64,000 nucleotides of DNA from Diploptera punctata (taxonomy: Eukaryota; Arthropoda; Insecta; Blattodea; Blaberidae), in contig JASPKZ010007542.1 in the NCBI GenBank assembly GCA_030220185.1, forward strand, positions 638,501-702,500, given 5' to 3'. Of the stretch, positions 50,130 through 60,881 are shown in pieces; positions within the stretch are counted from its first letter, which is position 1; each line of letters opens with the position of its first letter. The notes beneath the pieces were generated by a model. That model searched no databases. It saw only the letters and a program-made list of their open reading frames with translations, and was not told the origin of the DNA. A program made the position numbers and the translations under genes.

Positions 50130-50870
50130 TTCCTAGGAACATGGAAGGTTAGGACTTTATACAATAGCGGGGCACTAGAGATATTAACGCGGGAATTGGA
50201 TAAATCGCCCTTGGATATAGTCGCTTTACAGAAGTTGGGTGGCCAGGAGAAGGTAGTCAGGAATCAGGAAGCTTTGCATTATACTACAGGGGTGCAGAAA
50301 GACCTGCATTTAGAACGGGTTTTTTAGTCAGGAGGAGGATCCTATTCGCTATCCGAGATATTAAGTTTGTTATGATAGGATATCATACATAATTCTAAAG
50401 GGTAAACGACATGATTTTATAATTGTAAATGTATATGCCCCCACAGAAGATAAAGATGACAAGATCAAGGATGAGTTCTATGAATAATTAGAATGCTTAT
50501 TTGATAGCCTTTCACGATATCATATGAAAATTATCTTAGGAGATTTTAATGCAAAAGTGGGGCGGGAAGATACATTCAAACCAACAATCGGCAAATTCAG
50601 TCTCCATGAAGATAGTAACGACAACGGGGTTAGATTAGTCACATTTGCCACATCGAAGAATCTCATTGTTAAGAGCACAACATTTCAGCATAAGGATATT
50701 CATAAAATACACCTGGACGTCCCCAGATGGAGAAACTCGGAACCAGATAGATCATGTATTAGTGGATAAACGCTGGCACAATAGCATCATCGAAGTTAGA
50801 TCAGTTAGAGGGACAGACTGCAATTCGGATCATCATCTGGTCAGAGTGAAAATCAGACAACGGCTATCGC
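50130..50870 (+). pseudogene. LINE-A APE endonuclease domain
   Basis: Pieces in several frames read FLGTWKVRTLYNSGALEIL, IVNVYAPTEDKDDK, MKIILGDFNAKVG, FQHKDIHKYTWTSPDG-like and RGTDCNSDHHLVRV. They are the N-terminal, GDFNA and SDH motifs of AP-endonuclease-type nicking domains. The glutamate expected after IVALQ is not seen (the frame reads LQKLGG). Stops near 50326 and 50487 and a frameshift near 50700 inactivate it. Confidence 0.8.
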
Positions 50871-51518
50871 TTATGAGAGGAACATACGTTAAAGATGATT
50901 CTGTAAAAATTGAATTAAAAAACTTGAAACATGATGAAATGCGGCAAGAATACCAAATCAAAATTGCTAATAGATTTGATGTAGGCCTACTGGAATCTTC
51001 AGATGACAATGTGGCAAACGAAGAAGAAACTGACATAAATAAAGAATGGGAGGCTATAAGAGATACTATTAAATTATCAGCATCAGAAAGCATTGGTTGT
51101 TTAAAAAAAGAGGCAAAACAAGAAATGGTTTGATGAGGAATGTGCCGACATTGTATAGAAAAGAAAGCTAGAAAAAATTAAATGGTTACAGGAGCCAAAT
51201 GAGGTAAATTTAGAGCAATTGGGTAGTATTAGACGGGAAACCACCAAGTTACTAAAGAGTAAAAAGAGGGAATATTTGAGAGAGAAGATTAATGATCTTG
51301 AAATGAATGCAAAAAATAGGAACACAAGAGAATTATATCAGGGAATTAGTATAGAGAAGAAAGGGTTTCAGGCTAGAACAAACATAATTCGGAATGGAAA
51401 ATGGGGATATGATTACAGATTCCAGGAGTGTATTAAATAGATGGAAAGTTACTTTAATCGGCTATTAAATACATACAGAACAGGACATTAAGGAGGATAA
51501 TTTACAGACACAGCAGAA

Positions 51519-52256
51519 ATGCTAGTCGCAGAACCAAATGCATTAGAGGTTGAAATGGTGATAGAAAAACTGAAGATGTATAAAGCATCAGGTTCAGATG
51601 AGATCCCAGCAGAACTGATAAAATCGGGGGGAGAAAAATTGATGGACAAGATACACTGGTTGCTTAGTAAGATTTGGGAAAAAGAAGCTCTTCCAGATGA
51701 ATGGAAGAAATCAATTATCGTACCAATTTATATAAGAAAGGAGATAAAACTGATTGCAAACAACTACAGGGGCATCTCATTACTTTCAACTTCGTACAAA
51801 ATTACTACAAATATATTAGTAAGCAGACTTACTCCCTATATTGACGACATTCTAGGAGATCATCAATATGCATTTAGAAGAAACAGGTCTACAACAGATC
51901 AGATTTTTAGTATAACACAGATTTTAGAAAAGAAATGGGAATATAATGGTACTGTACATCAACTATATGTAGACTTCAAAAAAGCGTATGATTCAATTAA
52001 GAGGGAGAAGTTATATGATATCCTGCTGGAGTTCGGAAGTCCTAAAAAGTTAGTTAGACTTATACGAATGTGCCTAAATGGCACAAATAGTAGGGTGCGT
52101 GTAGGCAAACAGTTTTCGGACACTTTTCAAATCCAGAATGGGTTGAAGCAAGGAGATGCACTATCTCCTCTACTATTTATTTTCGTACTAGAGCATGCCA
52201 TTAAATCTTTAGAGAATGATAAAGGCTTAAAACTCAATGGTATTAATAAGCTGTAA
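51519..52256 (+). pseudogene. LINE-A reverse transcriptase core
   Basis: A 245-codon open frame includes KASGSDEIPAELIKSGGEKL, NNYRGISLLSTSYKI, LYVDFKKAYDSI and LKQGDALSPLLF. They are reverse transcriptase blocks in the correct order. The frame stops at NKL (TAA at 52254-52256), immediately before the VYADDVVLLAD catalytic motif, which lies in the same frame at 52257-52289. One substitution (probably TTA to TAA) therefore separates the palm from its YADD. Further frameshifts occur from about 52310. The C-terminal GRPRMRWENN block (52837-53065) is open. Confidence 0.85.
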
Positions 52257-53550
52257 GTTTATGCTGATGATGTAGTATTATTGGCCGATAGCGAGGAGAT
52301 ACTAAAGGACAACACGCACACTATTGAGTAACACTAAGAAATTAGGACTGGAAGTAAATGTCAATAAAACTAAATATATGGTCACACGTAGAAATTCATT
52401 AAATAATGGAAATGGACAGCTAATGAAAAAGAGGGAAATTTTGAGGAAGTGGCTGAATTCAAATACCTAGGAACAATGATCACAAATAGGAATGAGATGC
52501 ACAAAGAAATTAAACATAGGCTCAATTCTGGAAATGCATGCTATTATGCATTGCAGAGACTCTTGATGTCCCAACTCCTTTCAGTAAAACGTTAAACTGA
52601 AAATATATAAAACTATTATTCTACCAGTTATATTATATGGGTGCGAAACATGGACTCTTACTTTAAGGGAGGAAAGGAGATTACAGGTATTTGAGAATAA
52701 AGTTCTTAGGAAAATTTTTGGACCAAAGAGAGATGAACACACAGGTGAATGGAGAAGACTACTTAACAGTGAACTACATGGTCTTTACAGGAAGCCAGAT
52801 ATAAAAAGAACAGTTAAGTCTCGTAAACTGGCGAAGGGCAGGACATGTTGCGCGTATGGGGAATGAAAGACGTGCATGGAAACTTCTTGTGGGAAAGCCA
52901 GAAGGAAAACGCCCAGTTGGTAGACCAAGAATGAGATGGGAGAACAACATTAAGTACGATTTGAGGGAAGTAGATTATACAGGGAATGATTGGAAAGCAT
53001 TAGCTCAGGATAAGGATGTATGGAGAGCTTATGTCCGCGCGGCCATGATCCTACGGTTTCGATAGTGTCAGTGAGTAAGTAATTAAGTTATATATCATGC
53101 AATTGTTAAAAGCATCATTACTAATGAAGCAGAACTTTGGCCATTAACAACAATAACAAATAAGTACCTTTTGGCAACGGAAATGGATTTTATACGAAGG
53201 GCCGCAAGAGTTACAAGAAGAGAAAAAATTAGGAACTCAGTTATAAGGGAGAAAATGAAGATTGAAGACACTATTTTAGATTATATTAAAACTCAGCAAT
53301 TAAGATGGTACGGACATTTCCAGCGAATGGAAGAGGATCGACTACCAAAATCTGTTTTGGAATGGATACCTGAGGGAAGACGAAGCAGAGGAAGACCTAA
53401 AACCTCCTGGAGTCAGGGAATATGTTTATATATGAAGGAGAAACGTCTACAACCAGGAGATTGGATGGACCGACAAAACTGGCTATTAGGAATCGGACGA
53501 TGTCAAAGACATTAATTAACCGATGATCTATGTATCTATCTATCAAACAG

Positions 53551-53978
53551 TTGATAAAAACTTGTTCCAACTGAGATTTGTGTTCGTGAGATCAATCTGT
53601 CTTATGATATTGAATCAAACATCAAAATATCATGCACTACATGTGTTGCGCCACTATTCTAAGTGGTGGGAGTCTTGATTTGATTAACACAGGAACACAT
53701 TCTCATTTGATTTACACAATGTTGTACTAGTTGTCAATTAATGAAGAGACTGTTCTATATTGAAATAGCATATACTCCTGGTTATATTCCCAATGATAAT
53801 TGGCTTCCCCACTATGTTGACACTGCATGACTACATGGCTAATTACATGGAAATAAATTTGTGTTCAATAATTTAAAATGTCTCAAAAGAAATAAAACCC
53901 CACTTAATTTTCAAAATTTGATGATATGGAACATACAGCGAGAGTATTTGGTTCACAATTTATTTTATAATCTTATAT

Positions 53979-54034
<56 letters not shown>

Positions 54035-54443
54035 CACAGATTTTCAATGTTTACACATCTTTCTGTGCCTGAAGTTATATTTTCTTTCTTCACTCGTCTC
54101 TATCCATCCACTTCATGTCCTCCAGTCCTCTTGTTCTCAATCCAGTTTTATTTCTTGCATCCACGAGTTTCGAGGATATATATATTCTGATTTTATAATT
54201 TTATTCAGCCCAACATTCGCTGCCGTACAAAAATAATGTCACAGACACCATGGCTGATAAAAGAGTAGTAGCTATAAATGAAGAAAATTATTTTTTAAAT
54301 AACATTTTTAATTAGTGTCCATTATTGTTTTGTTTCTTAACGTTTTCTGTTGTTATTTAAATGATGCAAGAGGAATAAATCAAATGTGGATTCAAATTAA
54401 AGCTCAGATTGAGGAGGAAACAATTTTATAAATCTTTCATATT
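53551..54443. other. unassigned, with (AT)n at 53995-54031
   Basis: No gene. A minus-strand segment at 54040-54250 faintly recalls a LINE C-terminus but is too decayed to call. Confidence 0.4.
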
Positions 54444-54783
54444 CCATCCATCCGTAGTAATTCTGCCCGATGGCAGGTCTTTCACTGCAATCATAGCATT
54501 TTCATGCTGTGCTTTGTAGCTTTACTAGAGAATTATAGGTGTGGCAGCTTCCCGTTGTTTTCCACACCGGTGAAGGATGGTGATGATAATGATAATGATG
54601 ATGATGATGATGGCCGGATGATTTTCGGGAACCGTTGGGCCCTAAGCTTCCTGACATTTGTGTTACCGGTGAGGAAAAACCCCGAAAAAAAACCTCACCC
54701 AGGAAGCTTGTCCCGACCTAGGATCGAACTCGTGCCCGCTGCGTGACAAGGCAGCACGCTACCTCGAGACCATAGCGGTGAAC
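54444..54783 (-). mobile_element. SINE1b copy
   Basis: Head at the right end (gagaccatagcggtgaac on plus), shared SINE1 middle, then the 1b tail ('cacaccggtgaaggatgg', 'gtaattctgcccgatggcag'). Confidence 0.8.
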
Positions 54784-54968
54784 TTTACGTTGCCAACAGC
54801 ACGTGGTGTTTCCAAGCGGTCACCCATTAAAATACTAACCACGCCCAATGTTGCTTGACTGCGGGGATCAAACGAGAACTGATATTTTCAACATGGTATG
54901 GTCGTTGACATCGTTCATATTAATTTAATTATAATTGTTAGAAAAATATATGATATAATTTATTTTAA

Positions 54969-55310
54969 AGGTCATCATCATCATCTGCCTTTCAAGTATT
55001 AGGCCCAGTGGCCCGTTACGGTCTCCCGCCATCTCCGAAAAGGTCGACCCACAGATCTTCTGCCTCGAGGAATGTAGTGAAGAATTTGTTTTGGTATTCT
55101 GTGACGATCCATGCGCTGAATATGGGCTAGCCAATTGTTTCTATATTCTTGGAGGTATTCAGATATAGGTACGATGTTTAACTCTCTGGCTATTGTTGAA
55201 TTTCTTTGGTGGTCTAGAAGGTTATAACCTGCAGTTCGTCGCAGAAATTTCATCTCCGTGGCTGTAACATGACGGTCATCCTGAGTTCTGATGGTCCAAG
55301 CTATAGATTT
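54969..55310 (-). pseudogene. LINE-C C-terminal fragment with (GAT)n tail
   Basis: The minus-strand frame is open for most of its length: AWTIRTQDDRHVTATEMKFL, RRTAGYNLLDHQRN, NNWLAHIQRMDRHRIPKQIL and GRPFRRWRETVTG. The 3' end is (gat)n at 54969-54981. It contains only the region after the polymerase domain. Confidence 0.8.
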
Positions 55311-55384
55311 TCATTCTTGTGTGTCTCTGCACTTTTGATGGTTAAAAACTTGGTTGATAATTCTTAAAGCTTTATTATAGTTTT

Positions 55385-56800
55385 GTGTTTTAAAGATAGC
55401 AGACGAAGTAAACAGCATAATAGAAAACTCTACAACAAACATTGTGAATATCGTCGAAGGAAACATCAAACTTAGAAAATAACTCAAGGAGGAAATTCTC
55501 AAATCGATGATAAACATATGAAGTGCATTTGAAGAATTGCATGCCAAATTGAAAGCAAGAGATGATGAAATACATGAACTGAATAAAAAACTCAAAATAT
55601 TGGAGGAAGCCAACCCGAAACAGAAAGATGCGGACTACCCAATTCGAAAGAAGAGACATTTATTTACGCAAAGGAGGAAGCGCCGCCACAAGGGAACAGA
55701 CAAGAGATGACACCAAGCGGATCATACCAAAGCTACAGCCGATAGGAGGCGACAAGCAGGAAACCGCAACAGGGAAAGAGCACAATGGAGAAGACATAAC
55801 CATTATATAACACTAAATAGAGATGGACATGGATTTCATAAACATTCAAATGGAGGGGTTTATTAAAAAACAAATAAATTGAGCTATTAACAATGAAGAA
55901 GGCACGCCTAAAACAAAAGGCGAAAAATAAAAATAGCATACTATCAAGGAATTCGTATATACGGGGCACACGTAACGCCAAAACACGGGATCTCGCCCAT
56001 AAATGAGCCGATGGAAGCAGGAAAGTCATCCTCACGTCAACAACAAGCCCTCAATGAAACCAAAATTAAGAAAAAACATGAACTCGAACACATTCGTAAA
56101 AGATAAAGCTGACGAAAAAGAGTGGGTACCGCTACCCAGAAAGAGAATACACCATAGAAGCATAGTAGGCACAGGAGAAAACGAGAAGACCGGAAGACCT
56201 ACAGGCAGCAGAAAGAACTATGTGACTCCTCATAGGTAGAATGAGACACGAGAATATAACCGACTGTTAAAAGATTCCTAAGCAGAAATGGAATCAGAAA
56301 AAAAAAAAGCTATCAGGGGAAACTTCCAAGAGGCACGAATAAGGTTTTCAAATTAGACATTCCCTATTATTATCTCGAAACAGTATCTAATACAAATTTC
56401 GTGCCTTCGGAAGTAACAGTGAAAATATTTCGATTTCGCTGCGCCCGAAAAGGTCACCGGTGAGCTAGTTTGGACCAAACCCAATCCTAGACCCCAAGGG
56501 ACATACCCAAAAAAATAGACACGGGCATAAGGACTATTGTACTATGGAACGTGGAATTACTGAGAAACTTACTAAGCATAGTACCGGAAGAACCCTAAAG
56601 ATGTATTGCATTCTCGTACTAATAGAAATTTTCATAATCAATTCAAGAGAAATAAAGGAGGAAATGAGCCACACAACTCAACAGCAACGGAAAAATCAGG
56701 AGGCAGGCCATTGGGAGGAAATCCATTGCTACATCAACCCCAAAGTAGGCGATAAACTATTCGAATGCACAGAGAAGAATGTAGCAGTCATAAAAAACTA
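55385..56800 (+). pseudogene. decayed ORF1-like region, class uncertain
   Basis: Near 55390-55640 the frame gives a coiled-coil-like run (SAFEELHAKLKARDDEIHEL, KKLKILEEA) with stops. Near 56150 it reads RIHHRSIVGTGENEKTG, similar to the VGTG motif of some LINE ORF1 proteins. The nucleotide composition (A-rich, balanced codons) differs from neighbouring AT-rich DNA. No reverse transcriptase is attached. Confidence 0.3.
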
Positions 56801-57269
56801 GTTCACTAACAATAAAGGGTGTCATGCTTCAGACCAATCACAGATGTTGTACATGTCATTGATATTATCATGGGCATAATCAAGCAAATATCGACAAATG
56901 ACCCAATGACAATATACCAGGATTCCTAGCCAAATTTTGGAATTCTTAGATTTGGACAAGGTGCATCTTTCAAAAATTATCATCGCTGCCATTAGAGGAT
57001 CAGTTTCAATTTTAAGAAACCATTTTTACAAAATTTCTAATTTGTAGTATGTATAGGCCTACTTCAATTAGGCCTACAATTTGAATTTTTTAATGTCTTT
57101 CATAAATTCAAAAAATTAATTGTCTGTATCACTTTGTCCTTGAGGCAATCCTCTAATGAGGAAAGTTGTATGTAATAAATTATATATTAATTGTAGTTTA
57201 GACATAGAAACTCCGAGAGCCTTCTAACCCAGCTACTAAATTACAGATGCATTCACGCATGCGTATTTC
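56801..57269. other. unassigned stretch
   Basis: Two TAGGCCTA palindromes 15 bp apart (57054 and 57069). No gene. Confidence 0.45.
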
Positions 57270-57281
57270 GATGTGTGGCTG

Positions 57282-59804
57282 ACTGACTGACTGACTGACT
57301 GTTTTGTGGCAATGACTAGCATTGCCCAGTGTGCCGCTTTTTGGGAACCAGTTGAGGTCCCTTGGCGGCCAAACACCATTGTGTTTATTCAGTAGGGGTT
57401 TTGTTCCTTAGCCTTGCTGTCTCGCTGCTTATGTGTTCATTACCGTAGCAGGTATGGATGATATGAAACATGAGTTCACTAGATTTGTCAGGAACACAAA
57501 CCTTTCCATAGGTGTCGACAGACCACTCAGCAGAGGCTGAATGTTATGGAAAAGTTGTTGTCCCTGATCCGTCATTGGTATAGCAGCCACAGACCCTGGC
57601 TGACATGGGACAGTGCCTGTAGTAGGTTTAACTGTGATGCCAGAATTTACCATAGAACTATATGAGACTGTAGGATTAACAGATTTTGATGTGAAAGTTC
57701 GAGGTTGGGACGTCGGGGTTGTTGGACTTTGGTTTGGTTTTCTTTTTTCATAAATTTCTTTTGCTTTCTTATAGGCTTCACAACCCCGGTAGGAAGCGGG
57801 TTGTCCCTTTTCCCCACAGTTCGCGCACTTCAGCAGGCTCTTGTCCGTGAGTGCCGCGGTTCTCACCGGACACTCACGATGACTATGAGTACCAGCGCAA
57901 ATTACGCAAGATGGGGTCAAGGAACACCCCATGAAAGTATGGTTAAACTTCTGGCATCTGAAGCACTGCTTCATGCCAGCTCTAGGTCTGTATGGTTCCA
58001 CAGCCACCACTGTCAAACAGAGGCGGTTTAAGTTATATATTTCTCTACCAGCATCATTGTTCTGAAGTTCCAGGATGTATAATGGTAAGGGAGTATAAAT
58101 TTCTCCTTCTTTTTTGGTGATTTGCTTTACCGATATTATTGGATATTCTAGTTCTTTGAGTTCTTCCTTGACTTCATCAGCAGTGATGCTGGAGGGAAGC
58201 CTCTTAAGAACAGCCCTCAGAGGCAGATCTTTTTTGAGTTGAAATGTATAAAATTCTTTCTTTGCATTTTTGAAGTACTCTTTGAGTAGATGAAAGTCTG
58301 CCTCCGAGGTAGCGTAGTATCTCAAACCGTCCTGGGTTTTAACTACTTTCACGTCTTTTTCGAATTTTCCTTTTAATTCCCGATTCATCCTGAAAAGGTC
58401 ACCATGTCCAATCACCGTTATGGGTGGTGGGCGTGGTTCCCTTTTCGGCTGCGGCATTACTTGAGGCTCCCTGGACGGTTGGCTACTACGCCTGGTAGCT
58501 GCTGTAGTCTGCTTGTCCCGTGACGATGCAAGTTGAGGAGCCTGAGGGTCGACCGTGTCCATTGGTTCCGGTAATTCGGATAAAATTGAAAATTTATTTT
58601 GCACTGGCACAGTCGACTCCTCATTTTGTCGTGATGTGACCTTAGTTGCCTTATTTGTGGTTGGTTTCACTTTATTTGAAACTGTATTCATGTTAGCCTT
58701 TGTATTATTTTGGGATGGTTTCTCTTTATTTGAAACTGTATTCATGTTAGCTTTTGAATTATTTTGGGATGGTTTCTCTTTATTTGAAACTGTATTCATG
58801 TTGTCATTTGAACTATTTTGGGATGGTTTCTCTTTCTCATGTGTTTTAATCTTTTTAGGTTCAGGTACATATTCTGTATTCGCTATAGGAATTTGATCCG
58901 CACCTTTGAAAAAACAGGATACAGGAAGTTCCATAAGTATTGTTTTCAATTCATGAAGCATTTTTTCAAAATAATCTTGGTTAGATTTCATATTGAGCTT
59001 AATCTCACTTAATCTTTTTAGGCAATCATGTGTAACATCACGAGCAAAATCGGACTGTCCGAAATCTGGGAATGCGCTTATGAAATTGATAACTATAACG
59101 ATGGAACCACGCACCTCTCTAGCTACTTCTAGGAATTTTGATTCAGATGGAAATTTTTGATTATCTACGTATCTCTCAAATTTTTTGAGCGCAGTTTCCC
59201 AAAGTTCGTAGGCCGAGGGCTCCTCATACTCAAGGTCCATAGCCTGCTCGGCACTCACGCTTTTTAGTGAAGCAGCCATGGTAAGACTGTTCAGCACTAA
59301 TTACTTATTACTACACTAGCACTTGGCTTGATTGAACTGAACTAAAAACTGAACACAATAAGCCAGCAGACAAGGCTTAACAAAGCACTCGCAGTTAATA
59401 GAGTTGCTTTGCAGGAACCAAACACCACTGTATAAACACAACACTGAAAAAATTTCACTGAAAAACAAAAACACTGAATACTCTTAAGTGAGTGTGGCCG
59501 CCAGGCCCCACCCGGAAAAAAGCGACATGCTGCACAACACTATTCACCAATTCACTATTTTCAGCCAGCAATCAGAAGAAAATTATAATTTCAATCTGCA
59601 ACTTGGAGTAGAGAGAGGCAAAAGCCCGAGCAGTAGCGCTCAAGTCGCCAAGGTTGGCCACAGGTTGTCCACCAGTTCGCGTTGGCTCGGCGGTGATCCT
59701 TACTACCAGTAACAAGAGCTGTCGTTACCGCCAACAGGAAAGTTTGCGTACTCGATGAATCTAGGATGCCTTGACTTGTCTTCACTGTTCCACTGCCGTA
59801 AGCT
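57282..59804 (-). mobile_element. ORF1-only LINE insertion with perfect 12-bp duplication
   Basis: gatgtgtggctg lies at 57270-57281 and 59805-59816. Between them, on minus: a 525-bp 5' leader, an intact ORF1 (59279-57429), a 147-bp 3' region and a (CAGT)n tail directly at the duplication. There is no ORF2 and no room for one. The flanking duplication shows that this short form itself was inserted by target-primed reverse transcription. Confidence 0.8.
57429..59279 (-). CDS. Jockey-type ORF1 (gag-like) nucleic-acid-binding protein, intact
   Basis: 616 residues from the ATG at 59279, chosen for its strong context (accATGG); an upstream in-frame ATG at 59297 is weaker. Residues about 148-203 are three near-identical 18-residue repeats (EKPSQNNSKANMNTVSNK). 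About 350-432 is the gag-associated region found before zinc knuckles in Jockey-like ORF1 proteins (RLPSSITADEVKEELKELEY). The first knuckle at 439-452 (CFRCQKFNHTFMGC) is a canonical CX2CX4HX4C. The second (CVICAGTHSHREC) is variant. The third (CANCGEKGQPASYRGC) lacks the usual histidine. In this family ORF1 coats element RNA. No frameshift or stop is present, in contrast to every other element here. Confidence 0.9.
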   Translation of the reverse strand: MAASLKSVSAEQAMDLEYEEPSAYELWETALKKFERYVDNQKFPSESKFLEVAREVRGSIVIVINFISAFPDFGQSDFARDVTHDCLKRLSEIKLNMKSNQDYFEKMLHELKTILMELPVSCFFKGADQIPIANTEYVPEPKKIKTHEKEKPSQNSSNDNMNTVSNKEKPSQNNSKANMNTVSNKEKPSQNNTKANMNTVSNKVKPTTNKATKVTSRQNEESTVPVQNKFSILSELPEPMDTVDPQAPQLASSRDKQTTAATRRSSQPSREPQVMPQPKREPRPPPITVIGHGDLFRMNRELKGKFEKDVKVVKTQDGLRYYATSEADFHLLKEYFKNAKKEFYTFQLKKDLPLRAVLKRLPSSITADEVKEELKELEYPIISVKQITKKEGEIYTPLPLYILELQNNDAGREIYNLNRLCLTVVAVEPYRPRAGMKQCFRCQKFNHTFMGCSLTPSCVICAGTHSHRECPVRTAALTDKSLLKCANCGEKGQPASYRGCEAYKKAKEIYEKRKPNQSPTTPTSQPRTFTSKSVNPTVSYSSMVNSGITVKPTTGTVPCQPGSVAAIPMTDQGQQLFHNIQPLLSGLSTPMERFVFLTNLVNSCFISSIPATVMNT

Positions 59805-59816
59805 GATGTGTGGCTG

Positions 59817-60167
59817 CTAAACCATCAATAATCGCTGCACTAGACGAAGCTTGTAACGAACTTATAGATATTTCATTGAATACCAGCTAGCTGGGCCTAA
59901 CGTCACAACTCGAAAGCGAAAAATACATGTTGAGCGATAAACATAATGTCGAATGAAGTTTCAATCTAGTAATCCATGTAGCATTCCTATGCCGATGCGA
60001 GGCGAGAAATGCGATTGGTTGATTTGAATAGTACCAATATCTCAATAATATAATTTTTCGAATTATTTTTTTTATATCCATAATATTTGACTTATGCAAG
60101 TTATGTTGTTTTTTACTAAACACAAAGAAACAATATAAAATCAAATTATATGGTATACTTTGTCAGC
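59817..60167. other. unassigned stretch
   Basis: No gene or recognised repeat. Confidence 0.45.
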
Positions 60168-60256
60168 TATAGCAACCTATTAATTTATATCATCTAATTG
60201 AATAATTCAACAATTGAATTATTTAATTAGCTGATATAAATAAATAGGTTGCTATA
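60168..60256. repeat. 89-bp near-perfect palindrome
   Basis: Arms starting tatagcaacctatt and ending aataggttgctata, about 43 bp each with few mismatches. Outermost TA dinucleotides would fit a mariner-type foldback MITE; this is an inference. Confidence 0.75.
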
Positions 60257-60881
60257 ATAAATGGTATTATTTGTGGAAATCAACAGTTGAAGTAATTTAA
60301 TATCGGCAGTGAGTTTGTTCAAATGCACTATTAATTTGCTTTTGCAAGTTTTAGTTAGTGTTACTGATAAATGTGATTTACCAAATTATTAGTAATGGAA
60401 TTGAGTGTCTGCATAATATACACTAGAGACCCATGTTAAGTGAATACCACTGAATGTATTTCATTATTGAATTGTGCACACATGAGCATGAATTGTAAAA
60501 TAATCTTTATGTACTTTATTATTATGGTAGGTTTTCGAAACACATTTACAATAATAAATGATCATACTATTTATAAACTGAACAATTTGGCAAAGAATTT
60601 GTTATAAACCATAAGATACTAGTAAATTTTCGTCATACACTGTGGTGGTAGGTATTGTTGTGACCACCGCACGCCAGTTATATTGTATTAGACGAGAAAA
60701 TGAACATATGAAGTATAATTTGGAATACAATCATGGACCATAGAAACATGACCCTACCAGATGTGTAATAATTTCAAGAGGAGACATTGGTTCGAGTGAA
60801 GCCAGCAAAATGATTAGTGAACGTGAAGATAAATATATATTTTTTTTTCTTTTTGCAAATGCCACAGGTTGTATATTTTAG
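60257..60881. other. unassigned stretch
   Basis: No gene; ends at the truncated start of the Penelope-like element. Confidence 0.45.

Larger units (their letters stand above)
49814..53089 (+). mobile_element. LINE-A, near full-length RTE-like retrotransposon
   Basis: About 3.28 kb, the usual size for RTE-type elements. A 5' region (49814-50125) precedes the endonuclease and reverse transcriptase. The 3' end has the (taagt)-like tail near 53072-53089. atatatcatac (49803-49813) and atatatcatgc (53090-53100) are an 11-bp duplication with one mismatch. It interrupts LINE-B, so it is the younger insertion. Confidence 0.85.
49709..53542 (+). pseudogene. LINE-B fragment, host of a LINE-A insertion
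   Basis: EIRNRNNKGKFSIACLNGIL and DKNISNKNKVNI are encoded at 49709-49813. The frame resumes at 53090 with IVKSIITNEAELWPLTT, FIRRAARVTRREKI, WYGHFQRMEEDRLPK, GRPKTSW and QPGDWMDRQNWLLG. It ends in tatctatctatc. tcaaacag occurs at 49701-49708 and 53543-53550. The last 345 bp remain open. It is 5'-truncated, only the thumb and C-terminal block are present, and it cannot act alone. Confidence 0.85.

Noticed and set aside
58660..58840. CRISPR-like regularly spaced repeats
   Set aside because: They are 54-bp in-frame coding repeats within ORF1, with no spacers.
57705..58896. Open frames on the plus strand opposite ORF1
   Set aside because: Antisense shadows of the minus-strand ORF1, including one produced by its 54-bp internal repeats.
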